A stretch of DNA of 11,494 nucleotides from Desulfobacterales bacterium (GTDB lineage Bacteria > Desulfobacterota > Desulfobulbia > Desulfobulbales > BM004): contig JAUXHH010000037.1 in the NCBI GenBank assembly GCA_030621655.1, positions 1 to 11,494 on the forward strand. The letters run 5' to 3'. The notes beneath the pieces were generated by a model, which was given only the letters and a program-made list of their open reading frames with translations, ran no database searches and was not told the origin of the DNA. The first letter of the stretch is position 1; each line of letters opens with the position of its first letter. Below, piece by piece: positions 1 through 7,165 of this stretch. Both the position numbers and the translations under genes were made by a program.

Positions 1-744
1 CGAAGACAGCCTGGATCAGCTTTCAAACCCATTGTCTATGCTGCAGCCATGGAAAAAGGCTTTACCCCTGAATCAATTTTTGTTGATGAACCTTTAAGCC
101 TGGCAGGAACACGTCGGGGAAAAACCTGGCAGCCCAGGAATTTTAATAATATTTATTATGGTCCGACTTCATTAAAGACGGGTCTTATTCATTCACGAAA
201 TATTGTGGCCATAAAATTGTTACAGGAAGTTGGCATAGACAGGGTAGTCAAAATGGCCAGAGATCTCGGTATTAGTTCAAAGATAAAACAAGACCTTACT
301 TTGGCTTTGGGTTCGTCTGAGGTGTCTCTTTTGGAGATGACCGGAGCATATACCCCATTTGCCAATAATGGCAGATACACCCCACCGATATTAATTGAGC
401 GGATAATAGATCGGCATGGAAATATCCTGGAAGAAAATCTGGAGCGGAAGGTGCAGGTCATGTCTGAACGGACTGCAAAACAGATGGATCAGATGCTGCA
501 GGGTGTAATAGCTCAGGGAACGGGCAAAGAAGCCCAGGGATTAAAGGCAACAGCCGGGGGCAAGACAGGCACCACAGATAGTTATATGGATGCATGGTTT
601 ATAGGATATACCAGAGATTTTGTCACAGGGGTTTGGGTTGGACATGATAGGAATATTTCGCTGGGGAAGGGAGCTTCAGGAGGGCATGTTGCAGCCCCGA
701 TCTGGCTGGATTTTATGAAGAAAGTTGAGTCAGGAAACAGTTAG
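1..744 (+). CDS. mrcA: Penicillin-binding protein 1A, C-terminal transpeptidase part (5' end outside window)
   Basis: Bifunctional class A PBPs polymerise lipid II and cross-link peptidoglycan in the periplasm while anchored in the inner membrane. Only the last 247 residues are present, and the frame is open from base 1. The three penicillin-binding motifs occur in order: SAFK (residues 6-9, acyl-enzyme serine S6) inside the typical RQPGSAFKP context, SRN (65-67), and GKTGTT (187-192). The strand after KTG (DAWFIGYT) and the GVWVGHD segment are typical of PBP1A. The protein ends soon after the APIWLDFMKK segment with no long C-terminal extension, so the 3' end looks intact. The glycosyltransferase domain and membrane anchor would lie upstream of the window. 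The gene converges with der across about 27 bp, where no clear terminator is visible. The alternative name is ponA. The family call is very secure. Confidence 0.95.
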   Translation, partial: RRQPGSAFKPIVYAAAMEKGFTPESIFVDEPLSLAGTRRGKTWQPRNFNNIYYGPTSLKTGLIHSRNIVAIKLLQEVGIDRVVKMARDLGISSKIKQDLTLALGSSEVSLLEMTGAYTPFANNGRYTPPILIERIIDRHGNILEENLERKVQVMSERTAKQMDQMLQGVIAQGTGKEAQGLKATAGGKTGTTDSYMDAWFIGYTRDFVTGVWVGHDRNISLGKGASGGHVAAPIWLDFMKKVESGNS

Positions 745-771
745 CAATTAGTTTGTTTGGACGGTTGGCAG

Positions 772-2136
772 TTAAAATTTAATCTTTTTTCGTTTGCGTT
801 CCCGGAAGAAAATCCTGATAGGGGTTTTATCAAGTCCCAACTTCTTCCTGAAGCTATTAACCAGATATCTGTGATAGGAAAAATGGATTGCCTTGGGATA
901 GTTGCAGACAATAGCAAAGGTTGGCGGCCGACTAGCTATTTGAGTTGTATAAAGAAGTTTGATGCGTTTGCCCCTGTGCAGTGAGGGTGGGTGGGAAGTA
1001 ACAGCGTCCTGGAGTATATGGTTTAGTGGATTGGTAGAAAATTTCATGCAGTATTGTTCGTAAACCAAATCAATTGCAGGGAGTAGTTTGTTCACCCCTT
1101 TTCCGGTCAGGGCTGATACTGTCAAAACAGGTGCAAAAGAGACAAACGGCGTAGCCATCTCTAATTCAGCGAGTATTTTTTTCTGCTCTTTAGTCTCACC
1201 TTTGACAAGATCCCACTTATTTATAACCAGAATGCACGCTCTTCCCCGCTCCTGGGTATAGCCGATAACCTTGGTATCCTGTTCTGTAATGCCTTCTTCG
1301 GCATCAATAAGTATCAAGGTTAGATCGCAGCGTTCCAGGGCAGCAAGAGCTTTTATGATGCTGAATTTTTCAAGTTTTTCCTTTGTTTTACCTTTCCTTC
1401 TTATTCCTGCTGTATCAATAAGTAGATAGTTTTTATTGTTTTTAGTAAGCAGGGTATCAATGGAATCTCTGGTAGTTCCCGGGATATCTGAAACAACCAT
1501 GCGCTCTTCTCCAAGCAGTCGGTTGATGAGTGAAGATTTTCCTACGTTCGGCCTGCCGAAAAAGGCAATGCGGACCGCTTCATCAGGATATAAAGAGCTT
1601 TCATCCTCCTCTGGTAAAGAGGCGGCAAGGTTATCCAGCAGAGAGCGCACGCCGTATCCATGCTCTGCGGATACTGGCCAGACCTCTTCAACTCCCAATT
1701 CATAGAAAGGAGGCAAAAGGCTTGTTTCCAGTTCCGGGCCGTCAATTTTATTGGCCACAAAATAAACCGGTTTGTCTGTTCTGCGGAGGAGGTCAGTGAC
1801 ATCAAAATCAGTAGGCATAACACCTTCTCTTCCATCCATGAGGAAGAGAAGCACATCGGCTTCTTCCACAGCCTGCAATGTCTGTTCCCTGATGTTAGCA
1901 GCCATGGCATCCCTATTATCTGCCGCCTTGCCCCCCGCTTCAATACCACCGGTATCAATCAGAATAAAGGATTTCTGCTCCCATTCCACCCGCTCATATT
2001 GTCTGTCACGTGTAACGCCGGGGGTGGGGTCAACAATGGCTTTGCGGGATTTAGTAATCCGGTTGAACAGGGTTGATTTGCCGACGTTGGGACGCCCTAT
2101 CAGGGCTACTATTGTGGTATGCATAGAACTGGACAT
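772..2136 (-). CDS. der: Ribosome biogenesis GTPase Der (EngA)
   Basis: Der is an essential cytoplasmic GTPase with two tandem G domains and a KH-like domain, and it helps assemble the 50S ribosomal subunit. Numbering from the ATG at 2136, G domain 1 has GRPNVGKS (14-21), DTGG (61-64) and NKID (129-132). G domain 2 has GRPNVGKS (194-201), DTAG (241-244) and NKWD (306-309). The C-terminal KH-like part ends in the family signature PIRIFFRERKRKK. The length of about 450 residues is normal. The start is uncertain: an in-frame TTG at 2166, an ATG at 2136 and an ATG at 2124 all lack a Shine-Dalgarno sequence. Der proteins usually begin only a few residues before the first GRPNVGKS, which favours 2124 or 2136. 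The gene is last in the minus-strand series, with a 361-bp repeat-bearing gap before amgK, so it may be transcribed separately. It has no functional link to its envelope neighbours. Confidence 0.96.
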   Translation of the reverse strand: MSSSMHTTIVALIGRPNVGKSTLFNRITKSRKAIVDPTPGVTRDRQYERVEWEQKSFILIDTGGIEAGGKAADNRDAMAANIREQTLQAVEEADVLLFLMDGREGVMPTDFDVTDLLRRTDKPVYFVANKIDGPELETSLLPPFYELGVEEVWPVSAEHGYGVRSLLDNLAASLPEEDESSLYPDEAVRIAFFGRPNVGKSSLINRLLGEERMVVSDIPGTTRDSIDTLLTKNNKNYLLIDTAGIRRKGKTKEKLEKFSIIKALAALERCDLTLILIDAEEGITEQDTKVIGYTQERGRACILVINKWDLVKGETKEQKKILAELEMATPFVSFAPVLTVSALTGKGVNKLLPAIDLVYEQYCMKFSTNPLNHILQDAVTSHPPSLHRGKRIKLLYTTQIASRPPTFAIVCNYPKAIHFSYHRYLVNSFRKKLGLDKTPIRIFFRERKRKKIKF

Positions 2137-2262
2137 AGCAGGAGTGTATATATCTTTGTTGTTCAAGTGAATTGTCGGGAAAAGAGCTTATTTGTTTATA
2201 AAAATCCGGTCCTCAGCGGCGGGTCAGAAGTAGCTGGCTCATCCGGAACCATTAATTAATAA

Positions 2263-2393
2263 AAGGCACAGAGGCACAAAGGCACAAAGTGACCGTAAGA
2301 CATAGAAGTGTCAAGGTTTTTGAGTACACACAATGTAATCATATGATTTTATTATCCGGTTTTAAACTCTGTGCCTTTGTGCCTCTGTGCCTT
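2263..2393. repeat. 28-bp inverted repeat built of GGCACARA octamers, 75-bp spacer
   Basis: The left arm (2263-2290) contains three consecutive octamers: GGCACAGA, GGCACAAA, GGCACAAA. The right arm (2366-2393) carries the reverse complement of three such units. The arms match at 27 of 28 positions. The tetranucleotide ATAA lies directly outside both arms (2259-2262 and 2394-2397), as a target duplication would, although the surroundings are AT-rich and this could be chance. The 75-bp spacer has no gene and holds a 12-bp palindrome (aatcatatgatt, 2337-2348). As RNA the arms would pair into a long hairpin. It resembles a small non-autonomous or dispersed repeat element. No transposase is present. 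Confidence 0.8.
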
Positions 2394-2415
2394 ATAACTT
2401 CATTATTGTAAGTGG

Positions 2416-2493
2416 CAGCAGGTAAGCGAGCCTGCGAGACTCCGAACTAATCCCTTCAAGGGGCAAACCGAAGTCGGGCTCTCAGGGCCCGGA
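2416..2493. other. Hairpin-rich intergenic segment just past the amgK stop
   Basis: This GC-richer stretch between the octamer element and the amgK stop can form several alternative stems. They are gcagg (2418-2422) with cctgc (2431-2435); gagcctg (2428-2434) with cgggctc (2475-2481), seven pairs including one G-T wobble; ccct/aggg (2452-2462); and cgggct (2475-2480) with ggcccg (2486-2491). The last stem lies just past the amgK stop codon on the minus strand but has no T-run after it, so it is not a standard intrinsic terminator. I recognise no known riboswitch or RNA family here. It could be the 3' end structure of the amgK message, an unrecognised RNA, or chance. Confidence 0.3.
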
Positions 2494-2497
2494 TTCT

Positions 2498-3589
2498 TTA
2501 CTCAGCAGTTGTAGAAATGGAATCTTTTTTTTGCTCGAGCAAGCCTATAATCTTTTCAGTTAATTGCCGTAAATGAGGGTAGTCGTTTGCCTCTGGCTGC
2601 GCAAGTCGACGGTTTAAAGAAAATGTCGCCGGTAGAATAAATTGCCGGAAGAATTTTTTGTTTTTTTGAAAGCCCAGAAAGGCATAAGCCCCTAATATCT
2701 GAAGATTTCGCTGCAGGGCAAGGTTTGGATAACCTTTAACAAATGCACGGTCGTCAAGGCCGTATTTGCAGAGATGCTCTAAATAATGTTCAAGCAGTTC
2801 ATGCTGCAGCTGCTCGGGAAGTTGAGCGTAAGGATCGATAAGCAGTGATGCCAGATCGTATCCGAGGGGACCGAGCCTTGCGCCTTGAAAGTCTATAATT
2901 CTGATTTTGCCATCAGAAACCATGAGATTTCTTGATTGAAAGTCCCTGTGCAGGAAGTAGACAGCCGGTTGGCGGGCCGCACGGCCAGCCAGCAGCTTGA
3001 ACTCATCATTCAATTTATTGGGAAAACGCTTAATACCCAGCAGGTCTTGGCAAAATGCTTGCAAAAAGTAGTCGGATTCTTTTTCCAGCATGAGTTTTTT
3101 GTTGTAACGCTGGGTATCCCAGCACCATTTCCTGTCAAAGTGAACGCTGCCGGAAATTTGCATGAAGAGCAGGTTCTCGATGATTTCCTTGTAGAGTTCT
3201 GTAATCTCCTGCCCAAACAGCTCAGCAGAATGTTTCTTTTTTTCCTGTAAAAGATCGTGAAAAAGTATTTCGCCAAGATCCTCAAATAAAATAAAGCCGG
3301 TAACCGGGTCGAATGCATGGATTACAGGGACAGGTATGCCTCTTTTTTTTAAATGGCTGCCGATGTTGAAAGCTGCATGGGCCTCAGCTAAACCTTTTTG
3401 AGTATTTTCATTAGCCGGAAAAACACCACAGTACGTTGTGGTTTCTGTTTTGATATTAAAAAACATGCGGTTTGAGCCGTCACCGGAAAGTGGGGCGAGC
3501 CTGATTTTATCAGTATTTTCAGCAAATCCTTCTTTTTGGAGAAAGTTGAGGATTTGTTGTGTGTTATTATTTTCGTTTGACTTAGTCAT
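2498..3589 (-). CDS. amgK: AmgK-like anomeric sugar kinase (aminoglycoside phosphotransferase fold)
   Basis: AmgK phosphorylates MurNAc (and GlcNAc) at the anomeric hydroxyl to give the 1-phosphate, the first step of a cytoplasmic peptidoglycan-sugar salvage route. The 363-residue protein has an APH/choline-kinase-like fold. A glycine/serine nucleotide loop (GDGSNRMFF, 36-44) is followed by the hinge-like LFEDLGE (101-107), the catalytic loop HRDFQSRN (214-221, probable base D216) and the metal-binding IDFQGA (232-237, D233). GPLGYDLASLL (240-250) and ALQRNLQILGAYAFL (291-305) also match the AmgK pattern I know. The next gene upstream is a MurU-like nucleotidyltransferase, the expected partner, but a 238-bp gap with repeat arrays separates them. 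The ATG at 3589 has no Shine-Dalgarno sequence. A related kinase acting on another sugar cannot be excluded. The family is secure and the exact substrate is inferred. Confidence 0.8.
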   Translation of the reverse strand: MTKSNENNNTQQILNFLQKEGFAENTDKIRLAPLSGDGSNRMFFNIKTETTTYCGVFPANENTQKGLAEAHAAFNIGSHLKKRGIPVPVIHAFDPVTGFILFEDLGEILFHDLLQEKKKHSAELFGQEITELYKEIIENLLFMQISGSVHFDRKWCWDTQRYNKKLMLEKESDYFLQAFCQDLLGIKRFPNKLNDEFKLLAGRAARQPAVYFLHRDFQSRNLMVSDGKIRIIDFQGARLGPLGYDLASLLIDPYAQLPEQLQHELLEHYLEHLCKYGLDDRAFVKGYPNLALQRNLQILGAYAFLGFQKNKKFFRQFILPATFSLNRRLAQPEANDYPHLRQLTEKIIGLLEQKKDSISTTAE

Positions 3590-3622
3590 TTTAAAAAGGC
3601 GTGAAGTGCCTGAATCTGAGAA

Positions 3623-3713
3623 AGCGACCAGCGGTCAGCAACCAGCCATCAGCTTCCAGTTCATAAATTTTTAACCCTTGGACCCTTGACCCCTTGAACT
3701 CTTGAACCCTTAA
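3623..3713. repeat. Two-part short-period array, copy 1: AGCNNNC heptamers then ACCCTTGA-type octamers
   Basis: Five consecutive heptamers of the form AGCNNYC occupy 3623-3657: AGCGACC, AGCGGTC, AGCAACC, AGCCATC, AGCTTCC. After 16 bp come five consecutive octamers at 3674-3713: ACCCTTGG, ACCCTTGA, CCCCTTGA, ACTCTTGA, ACCCTTAA. The same arrangement recurs at 10889-10967, where 24 bp of the octamer part match at 23 positions. The array starts 34 bp upstream of the amgK start codon, inside its presumed 5' leader. The 238-bp amgK/murU gap holds this element and the hairpin at 3734-3770, and I see no small gene in it. Confidence 0.8.
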
Positions 3714-3733
3714 TTTATATTACTTCAAGGAGT

Positions 3734-3770
3734 GACAATTGTCGGAATCGTAAAAAACACGATTACGACA
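3734..3770. other. Inverted repeat/hairpin downstream of the MurU-like gene
   Basis: The arm tgtcggaatcgt (3740-3751) and the arm acgattacgaca (3759-3770) are inverted repeats matching at 11 of 12 positions, separated by the 7-bp loop aaaaaac. A perfect 10-bp palindrome, gacaattgtc (3734-3743), overlaps the left arm. The hairpin begins 57 bp past the murU stop on the minus strand. No T-run follows it in that direction, so it is not a textbook terminator. It may stabilise a 3' end, act as an operator, or be a dispersed repeat. Confidence 0.45.
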
Positions 3771-3827
3771 CATATAACGTTTATAGCATGTTGTTATCAT
3801 GGGGCGCTATTTCTGTTTTGAACTTAT

Positions 3828-4739
3828 TTACGACCCCATCACAATTGCATCTTTAATAATGCTTCCGGCAGAGACAATCGCACCATCCCAGACAACGGCT
3901 CTTTGCAGGGTTGCACCAGCTCCGATAATTGCCCCTTTGCCAATGCAGGCCCAGTCCAGAAGTTTAACATCTTTAGCAATAGATGTATTTTGTGTTCCCA
4001 CAAAAGGAGCTTCAGCAAGCACCTCGCCAAGTTCCTCATAGATTGGGATTTTCTGTCCCAGCAAATCAGCATGAATCTGCAGGTAATCTTCAGGGGTTCC
4101 CATGTCAGTCCAGAAATGATCCGTGGCCAGGTATGCCCGGATTGATCCTCCCTGTTTTAATAATTTTTTATAGCATTCAATAATGCAATAGGGAGTATCT
4201 GCAGGAATGATTCGAAGTACTTCAGGGTTGATGACATGAATTCCTGTAAATGCAAGTATTCTTTTAAGGGTTCCTTGTCCTTCATTAAAACTGTTGAATC
4301 CTGTTATCATAAGTCTTTCATCCACTGCTACATCGTTGAAACGTGGATAATCATGCAGCACGAGAGTGACATCAGCCTTTGATTCGCAATGATTGCGATA
4401 GACCTCTTGATAATCGACGGTATGGTAAATATCACCATTTGCAATAAGCACAGGCTCATGATTGAAATGCGGAAGGGCCATACGCAACCCCCCACCGGTC
4501 CCGAGGATTTTTTCTTCTTCCTGCAGGATACAGTTTGTTTCATATTGAAGAGCTTCTCCGATCTGCTGCCGTAAATGATGGCTGTTTACTACAATTTCAG
4601 AAAAACCTGAGTTTCTGATTTGACTGATTGTCAGATGCAGAAGAGGCTTGTTAAGAATTGGGAAAAGCGGTTTGGGGCGCCTTAAAGTAAAGGGTAGGAG
4701 TCTGGTGCCCAAACCTGCGGCCAGGATCATGGCTTTCAT
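3828..4739 (-). CDS. murU: MurU-like sugar-1-phosphate nucleotidyltransferase with left-handed beta-helix tail
   Basis: MurU converts MurNAc-1-phosphate and UTP to UDP-MurNAc, re-entering peptidoglycan synthesis downstream of MurA. The N-terminal Rossmann-like domain has the pyrophosphorylase signature LAAGLGTRLLPFT followed by RPKPLFPI (residues 6-28, with lysine K23), LGTGGGLR (79-86), the metal-binding NGDI (D103), TGIHVI (165-170) and FWTDMGTPEDYL (209-220, D212). The opening MKAMILAAG strongly resembles MurU. At 303 residues it is about 80 residues longer than Pseudomonas-type MurU. The extra part (about 245-303) has hexapeptide-like repeats (IGKGAIIGAGA, WDGAIVSAGSII) of a left-handed beta-helix, as in mannose-1-phosphate guanylyltransferases. 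Its pairing with the AmgK-like kinase supports MurNAc-1-P as substrate, but another hexose-1-phosphate is possible. The ATG at 4739 has no Shine-Dalgarno sequence. Confidence 0.78.
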   Translation of the reverse strand: MKAMILAAGLGTRLLPFTLRRPKPLFPILNKPLLHLTISQIRNSGFSEIVVNSHHLRQQIGEALQYETNCILQEEEKILGTGGGLRMALPHFNHEPVLIANGDIYHTVDYQEVYRNHCESKADVTLVLHDYPRFNDVAVDERLMITGFNSFNEGQGTLKRILAFTGIHVINPEVLRIIPADTPYCIIECYKKLLKQGGSIRAYLATDHFWTDMGTPEDYLQIHADLLGQKIPIYEELGEVLAEAPFVGTQNTSIAKDVKLLDWACIGKGAIIGAGATLQRAVVWDGAIVSAGSIIKDAIVMGS

Positions 4740-4844
4740 AGTATAAGCACAAAGTATATAAATATTTTTAAGGGTTTCAGGTAGGACGCAGTATATTTTT
4801 TAGAAACAGGTGCCCGCAGAAATAATCTACAGAGAGAAGAAAAT

Positions 4845-5690
4845 TCAATAAGAAAGTTCCCCTGTAGCACATTCTTCAATACCAACGATAACAATGCCGG
4901 CATTGTTGGCTGCCTGGATTACAGATTCCCTGTCAAAAAATAAGGCATATTCTGCTTCAACCGCAAGGACAGACGCATGGATCTCCTTCATGGTGTCAAT
5001 CGTTTTCATGCCTATTGCCGGCAGGTCAAAACGAAGGTCCTGGTTGGGTTTTCTCAGTTTAACCACCACAGCTTTTTCTTTGCCGAGGCTTCCTCCTCTA
5101 CGGATAGCAGCATCTGTTCCCTCAATTGCCTCCACTGCCAGAACAGTTTTATTGCGCACCACCACACACTGCCCGATATCCAGATTTCCCAAAGAGCGTG
5201 CTATTTCCCAACCGAAAACAATGTCGCTCATTTGGTCTTTTGTCGGTTTTTTCCTGGTAAGAATGCCCTTGGGGAACAGGAGTTCAGGTACATAACCGGT
5301 TGAAGCCACAACCTCAATGCCATCTTTTTCTAAACGATCAGCAACTGCACGCAGGATGGCATCGTCCTGTTTAATATTTATCTTGTTCCAGAGTCCGAGT
5401 CCCTTAAGGTCGGGTCTGACATCCCTGAAAATGTTGATTTTGGTAATAGAGCCGATAAAGACGGCTTTCTTGACCTCTTCCTGTTTGAAAAAGTCAATAA
5501 TTTTACCGAGCTGACCAAGTTTAACCCACTGGAGTCGCTCAACATGATCTTCAAGGGTTTCATCAGTTTCCCCCTGATGTGCTGCAGCATAAACTTTTAG
5601 TCCCTGGCTGTGAGCAGCTTTGGCAAACAACAGGGGGAATTGGCCTCCACCGGCAATAATACCAATTTTATCTGTTTTGTTTTGTATCAT
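4845..5690 (-). CDS. lpxI: UDP-2,3-diacylglucosamine pyrophosphatase LpxI
   Basis: LpxI hydrolyses UDP-2,3-diacylglucosamine to lipid X and UMP, the fourth step of lipid A synthesis, and replaces LpxH in alphaproteobacteria and many other lineages. The product has family landmarks (numbered from the ATG at 5690): IGIIAGGGQFPLLFA near the N-terminus (9-23), VFIGSITK (77-84), EAIEGTDAAIRRGG (187-200) and the RFDLPAIG segment (220-227). The resulting 281 residues match the family length of roughly 270-285. The frame extends to a TTG at 5717, but those nine extra residues do not look family-like, and neither start has a Shine-Dalgarno sequence, so I prefer the ATG. It follows lpxA by 90 bp on the same strand, supporting co-expression with lipid A genes. 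No key motif looks damaged. Confidence 0.93.
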   Translation of the reverse strand: MIQNKTDKIGIIAGGGQFPLLFAKAAHSQGLKVYAAAHQGETDETLEDHVERLQWVKLGQLGKIIDFFKQEEVKKAVFIGSITKINIFRDVRPDLKGLGLWNKINIKQDDAILRAVADRLEKDGIEVVASTGYVPELLFPKGILTRKKPTKDQMSDIVFGWEIARSLGNLDIGQCVVVRNKTVLAVEAIEGTDAAIRRGGSLGKEKAVVVKLRKPNQDLRFDLPAIGMKTIDTMKEIHASVLAVEAEYALFFDRESVIQAANNAGIVIVGIEECATGELSY

Positions 5691-5780
5691 TGGATGCGAA
5701 AAAATTAATCTGAGCAATATGGTTAAAGGGGTAATTGGGACACAGGGTTTAGTTTTAAATTTTATGATTCGGAGCGGAGT

Positions 5781-6581
5781 CTAATCAGCGGTTTCGACTG
5801 TTCTGAGCACTCCCTGCTTGCTGTTGTGGAAGAAGTCAATGAGTTGCTTGACCGGTTCGCAGTCGCTTATCTCACCTGCTGCCTGTTCGAGGGCATCTTT
5901 CAGCAGAAGATTCGGGGACATGAAGATAATTTTATATGCTTTGTCAAGTTTTTTCAGAGTTTCTTTATCAAAGCCGTGGCGGCGTAAACCGATCTTGTTG
6001 ATGCCGGAAACCCGCATTTGTTTCCGGATGCCGCTTACAATGATAAAAGGCGGCACATCCCTGCTTATTCCGGAAAGACCACCGATATAGGAATAGGCCC
6101 CGATACGGGTAAACTGATGCACAGCAACAAGACCGCCGATAATGGCATGGTCCTCGATCTGAACGTGTCCTGCCAGGGTAGCGGCATTAGCCAGGATTAC
6201 AGAATTGCCGATAACACAGTCATGGGCAATGTGGACATACCCCATAAGTAAGTTGCCATTGCCAAGAAGAGTAATTTCTTTATCCGTTACCGTGCCCCGG
6301 TGGATGGAAACATATTCCCTGATCTGGTTATTGTCACCGATAACCAGCTCGGTATCCTCCCCCTTATATTTTAAGTCCTGGGGCGGAGCTCCTATAGTGG
6401 CAAACGGGCCAATCAGATTCCCTGAGCCAATGGTTGTCGGTCCGGTTATAACCGTGTGCGGTTTGATAGTAGTTTCCTGGCCGATCTTGACCCCTTTTTC
6501 AATAATTACATAGGGGCCGACATTGACAGAACTGTCGAGCTCTGCTCCAGGATCAACTATTGCTGTGGGATGTATGTTCAT
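5781..6581 (-). CDS. lpxA: UDP-GlcNAc O-acyltransferase LpxA
   Basis: LpxA transfers a 3-hydroxyacyl chain from ACP to the 3-OH of UDP-GlcNAc, the first step of lipid A synthesis, in the cytoplasm. The 266-residue protein starts with MNIHPTAIVDPGAEL and shows continuous hexapeptide repeats of a left-handed beta-helix up to about residue 185, followed by the helical C-terminal domain. The HIAHD motif gives catalytic H120 (E. coli H125), and VHQF gives H155 (E. coli H160). The position equivalent to the E. coli chain-length ruler G173 is also glycine (G168), which suggests acceptance of a longer hydroxyacyl chain around C14; this is inference from E. coli. The gene lies 35 bp after fabZ. An AGGA about 15 nt before the ATG is too distant to be a strong ribosome binding site. 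Confidence 0.97.
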   Translation of the reverse strand: MNIHPTAIVDPGAELDSSVNVGPYVIIEKGVKIGQETTIKPHTVITGPTTIGSGNLIGPFATIGAPPQDLKYKGEDTELVIGDNNQIREYVSIHRGTVTDKEITLLGNGNLLMGYVHIAHDCVIGNSVILANAATLAGHVQIEDHAIIGGLVAVHQFTRIGAYSYIGGLSGISRDVPPFIIVSGIRKQMRVSGINKIGLRRHGFDKETLKKLDKAYKIIFMSPNLLLKDALEQAAGEISDCEPVKQLIDFFHNSKQGVLRTVETAD

Positions 6582-6616
6582 TTTCAGTCACTGATTTCCT
6601 GATTTTTAAATAAAAA

Positions 6617-7063
6617 TTATACAAATGCTGCCATAAATTCTGCTTCTGCAGCGACCTTACCCTCTACTTTTGCCGTGCCCGCCATCTTCCAGATTTTTCC
6701 CTTATGCTTAATTACCTCCATTTCATAAATGAGTTGGTCACCTGGAACCACCGGGAGGCGGAATCTGACCTTGTCAATGCCTGCAAAATAGATAAGTTTG
6801 TCACCTATCATTTCAGGCAGTGAATAAAAGGCAAGGAGGCCGCCAACCTGGGCCATTCCTTCAAGGATAAGGACGCCCGGCATGATCGGTTCAGAAGGAA
6901 AGTGTCCCTGGAAAAATGGTTCATTCATGGAGACATTTTTTAAGCCGACCATGCTTTTTCCTTTTTCGCCTTCAAGAACTCTATCCACCAACAGAAAAGG
7001 ATAGCGGTGCGGCAGAAGCCGGATGATCTCTTTTATATCCATGGTTGAAATATCATTTGCCAT
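6617..7063 (-). CDS. fabZ: 3-hydroxyacyl-ACP dehydratase FabZ
   Basis: FabZ dehydrates (3R)-hydroxyacyl-ACP in the fatty acid elongation cycle and so competes with LpxA and LpxD for the same substrate. The 148-residue hot-dog-fold protein has the family signature LLPHRYPFLLVDRV (16-29), the central GHFPSEPIMPGVLILEGMAQ (53-72) with catalytic H54 and E68, and the FRLPVVPGDQL segment (101-111). Length and motifs are normal. The ATG at 7063 is fixed by a strong AAGGAG located 7 nt upstream, the only strong Shine-Dalgarno sequence in the window. Its place between lpxD and lpxA is the classic conserved arrangement, which links membrane phospholipid and lipid A synthesis. Confidence 0.97.
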   Translation of the reverse strand: MANDISTMDIKEIIRLLPHRYPFLLVDRVLEGEKGKSMVGLKNVSMNEPFFQGHFPSEPIMPGVLILEGMAQVGGLLAFYSLPEMIGDKLIYFAGIDKVRFRLPVVPGDQLIYEMEVIKHKGKIWKMAGTAKVEGKVAAEAEFMAAFV

Positions 7064-7070
7064 TCTTCAT

Positions 7071-7076
7071 CTCCTT
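7071..7076 (-). promoter_or_regulatory. Strong Shine-Dalgarno sequence of fabZ
   Basis: AAGGAG on the minus strand lies 7 nt before the fabZ ATG, which is ideal spacing. It fixes the fabZ start. None of the other gene starts in this window has a comparable site. Confidence 0.85.
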
Positions 7077-7165
7077 CCAAATTAGGTCTTTGATAGGGTT
7101 GTCAGTAAATATCTTTAATAAGTCGGTTAATTAAATAAGGCAGCGCAAATGTCTTTTCATGAAGC

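Noticed and set aside
745..771. Decayed heptamer-like repeat or bidirectional terminator between PBP1A and der
   Set aside because: The phrases gttagc and gttggc hint at period-7 units, but phase is not maintained and no stable stem is visible.
757..984. Open frame on the plus strand after the PBP1A gene
   Set aside because: It is antisense to the conserved KH-like end of der and shows no recognisable domain or start signal.
1436..2170. Several long plus-strand open frames opposite der
   Set aside because: They mirror the two conserved G domains of der, overlap one another and carry no family features.
2200..2247. Possible terminator: tccgg/ccgga stem followed by five Ts on the minus strand
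   Set aside because: The stem is only 5 bp with a loop of over 30 bases, too weak for an intrinsic terminator.
2440..2497. TPP or c-di-GMP riboswitch-like words (CTGAGAG, GGGGCAAACC)
   Set aside because: Only isolated short matches occur; the other conserved blocks and the expected helices are missing.
2936..3250. Plus-strand open frame of about 100 codons opposite the AmgK-like gene
   Set aside because: The minus-strand frame holds clear kinase motifs throughout; this one is a shadow.
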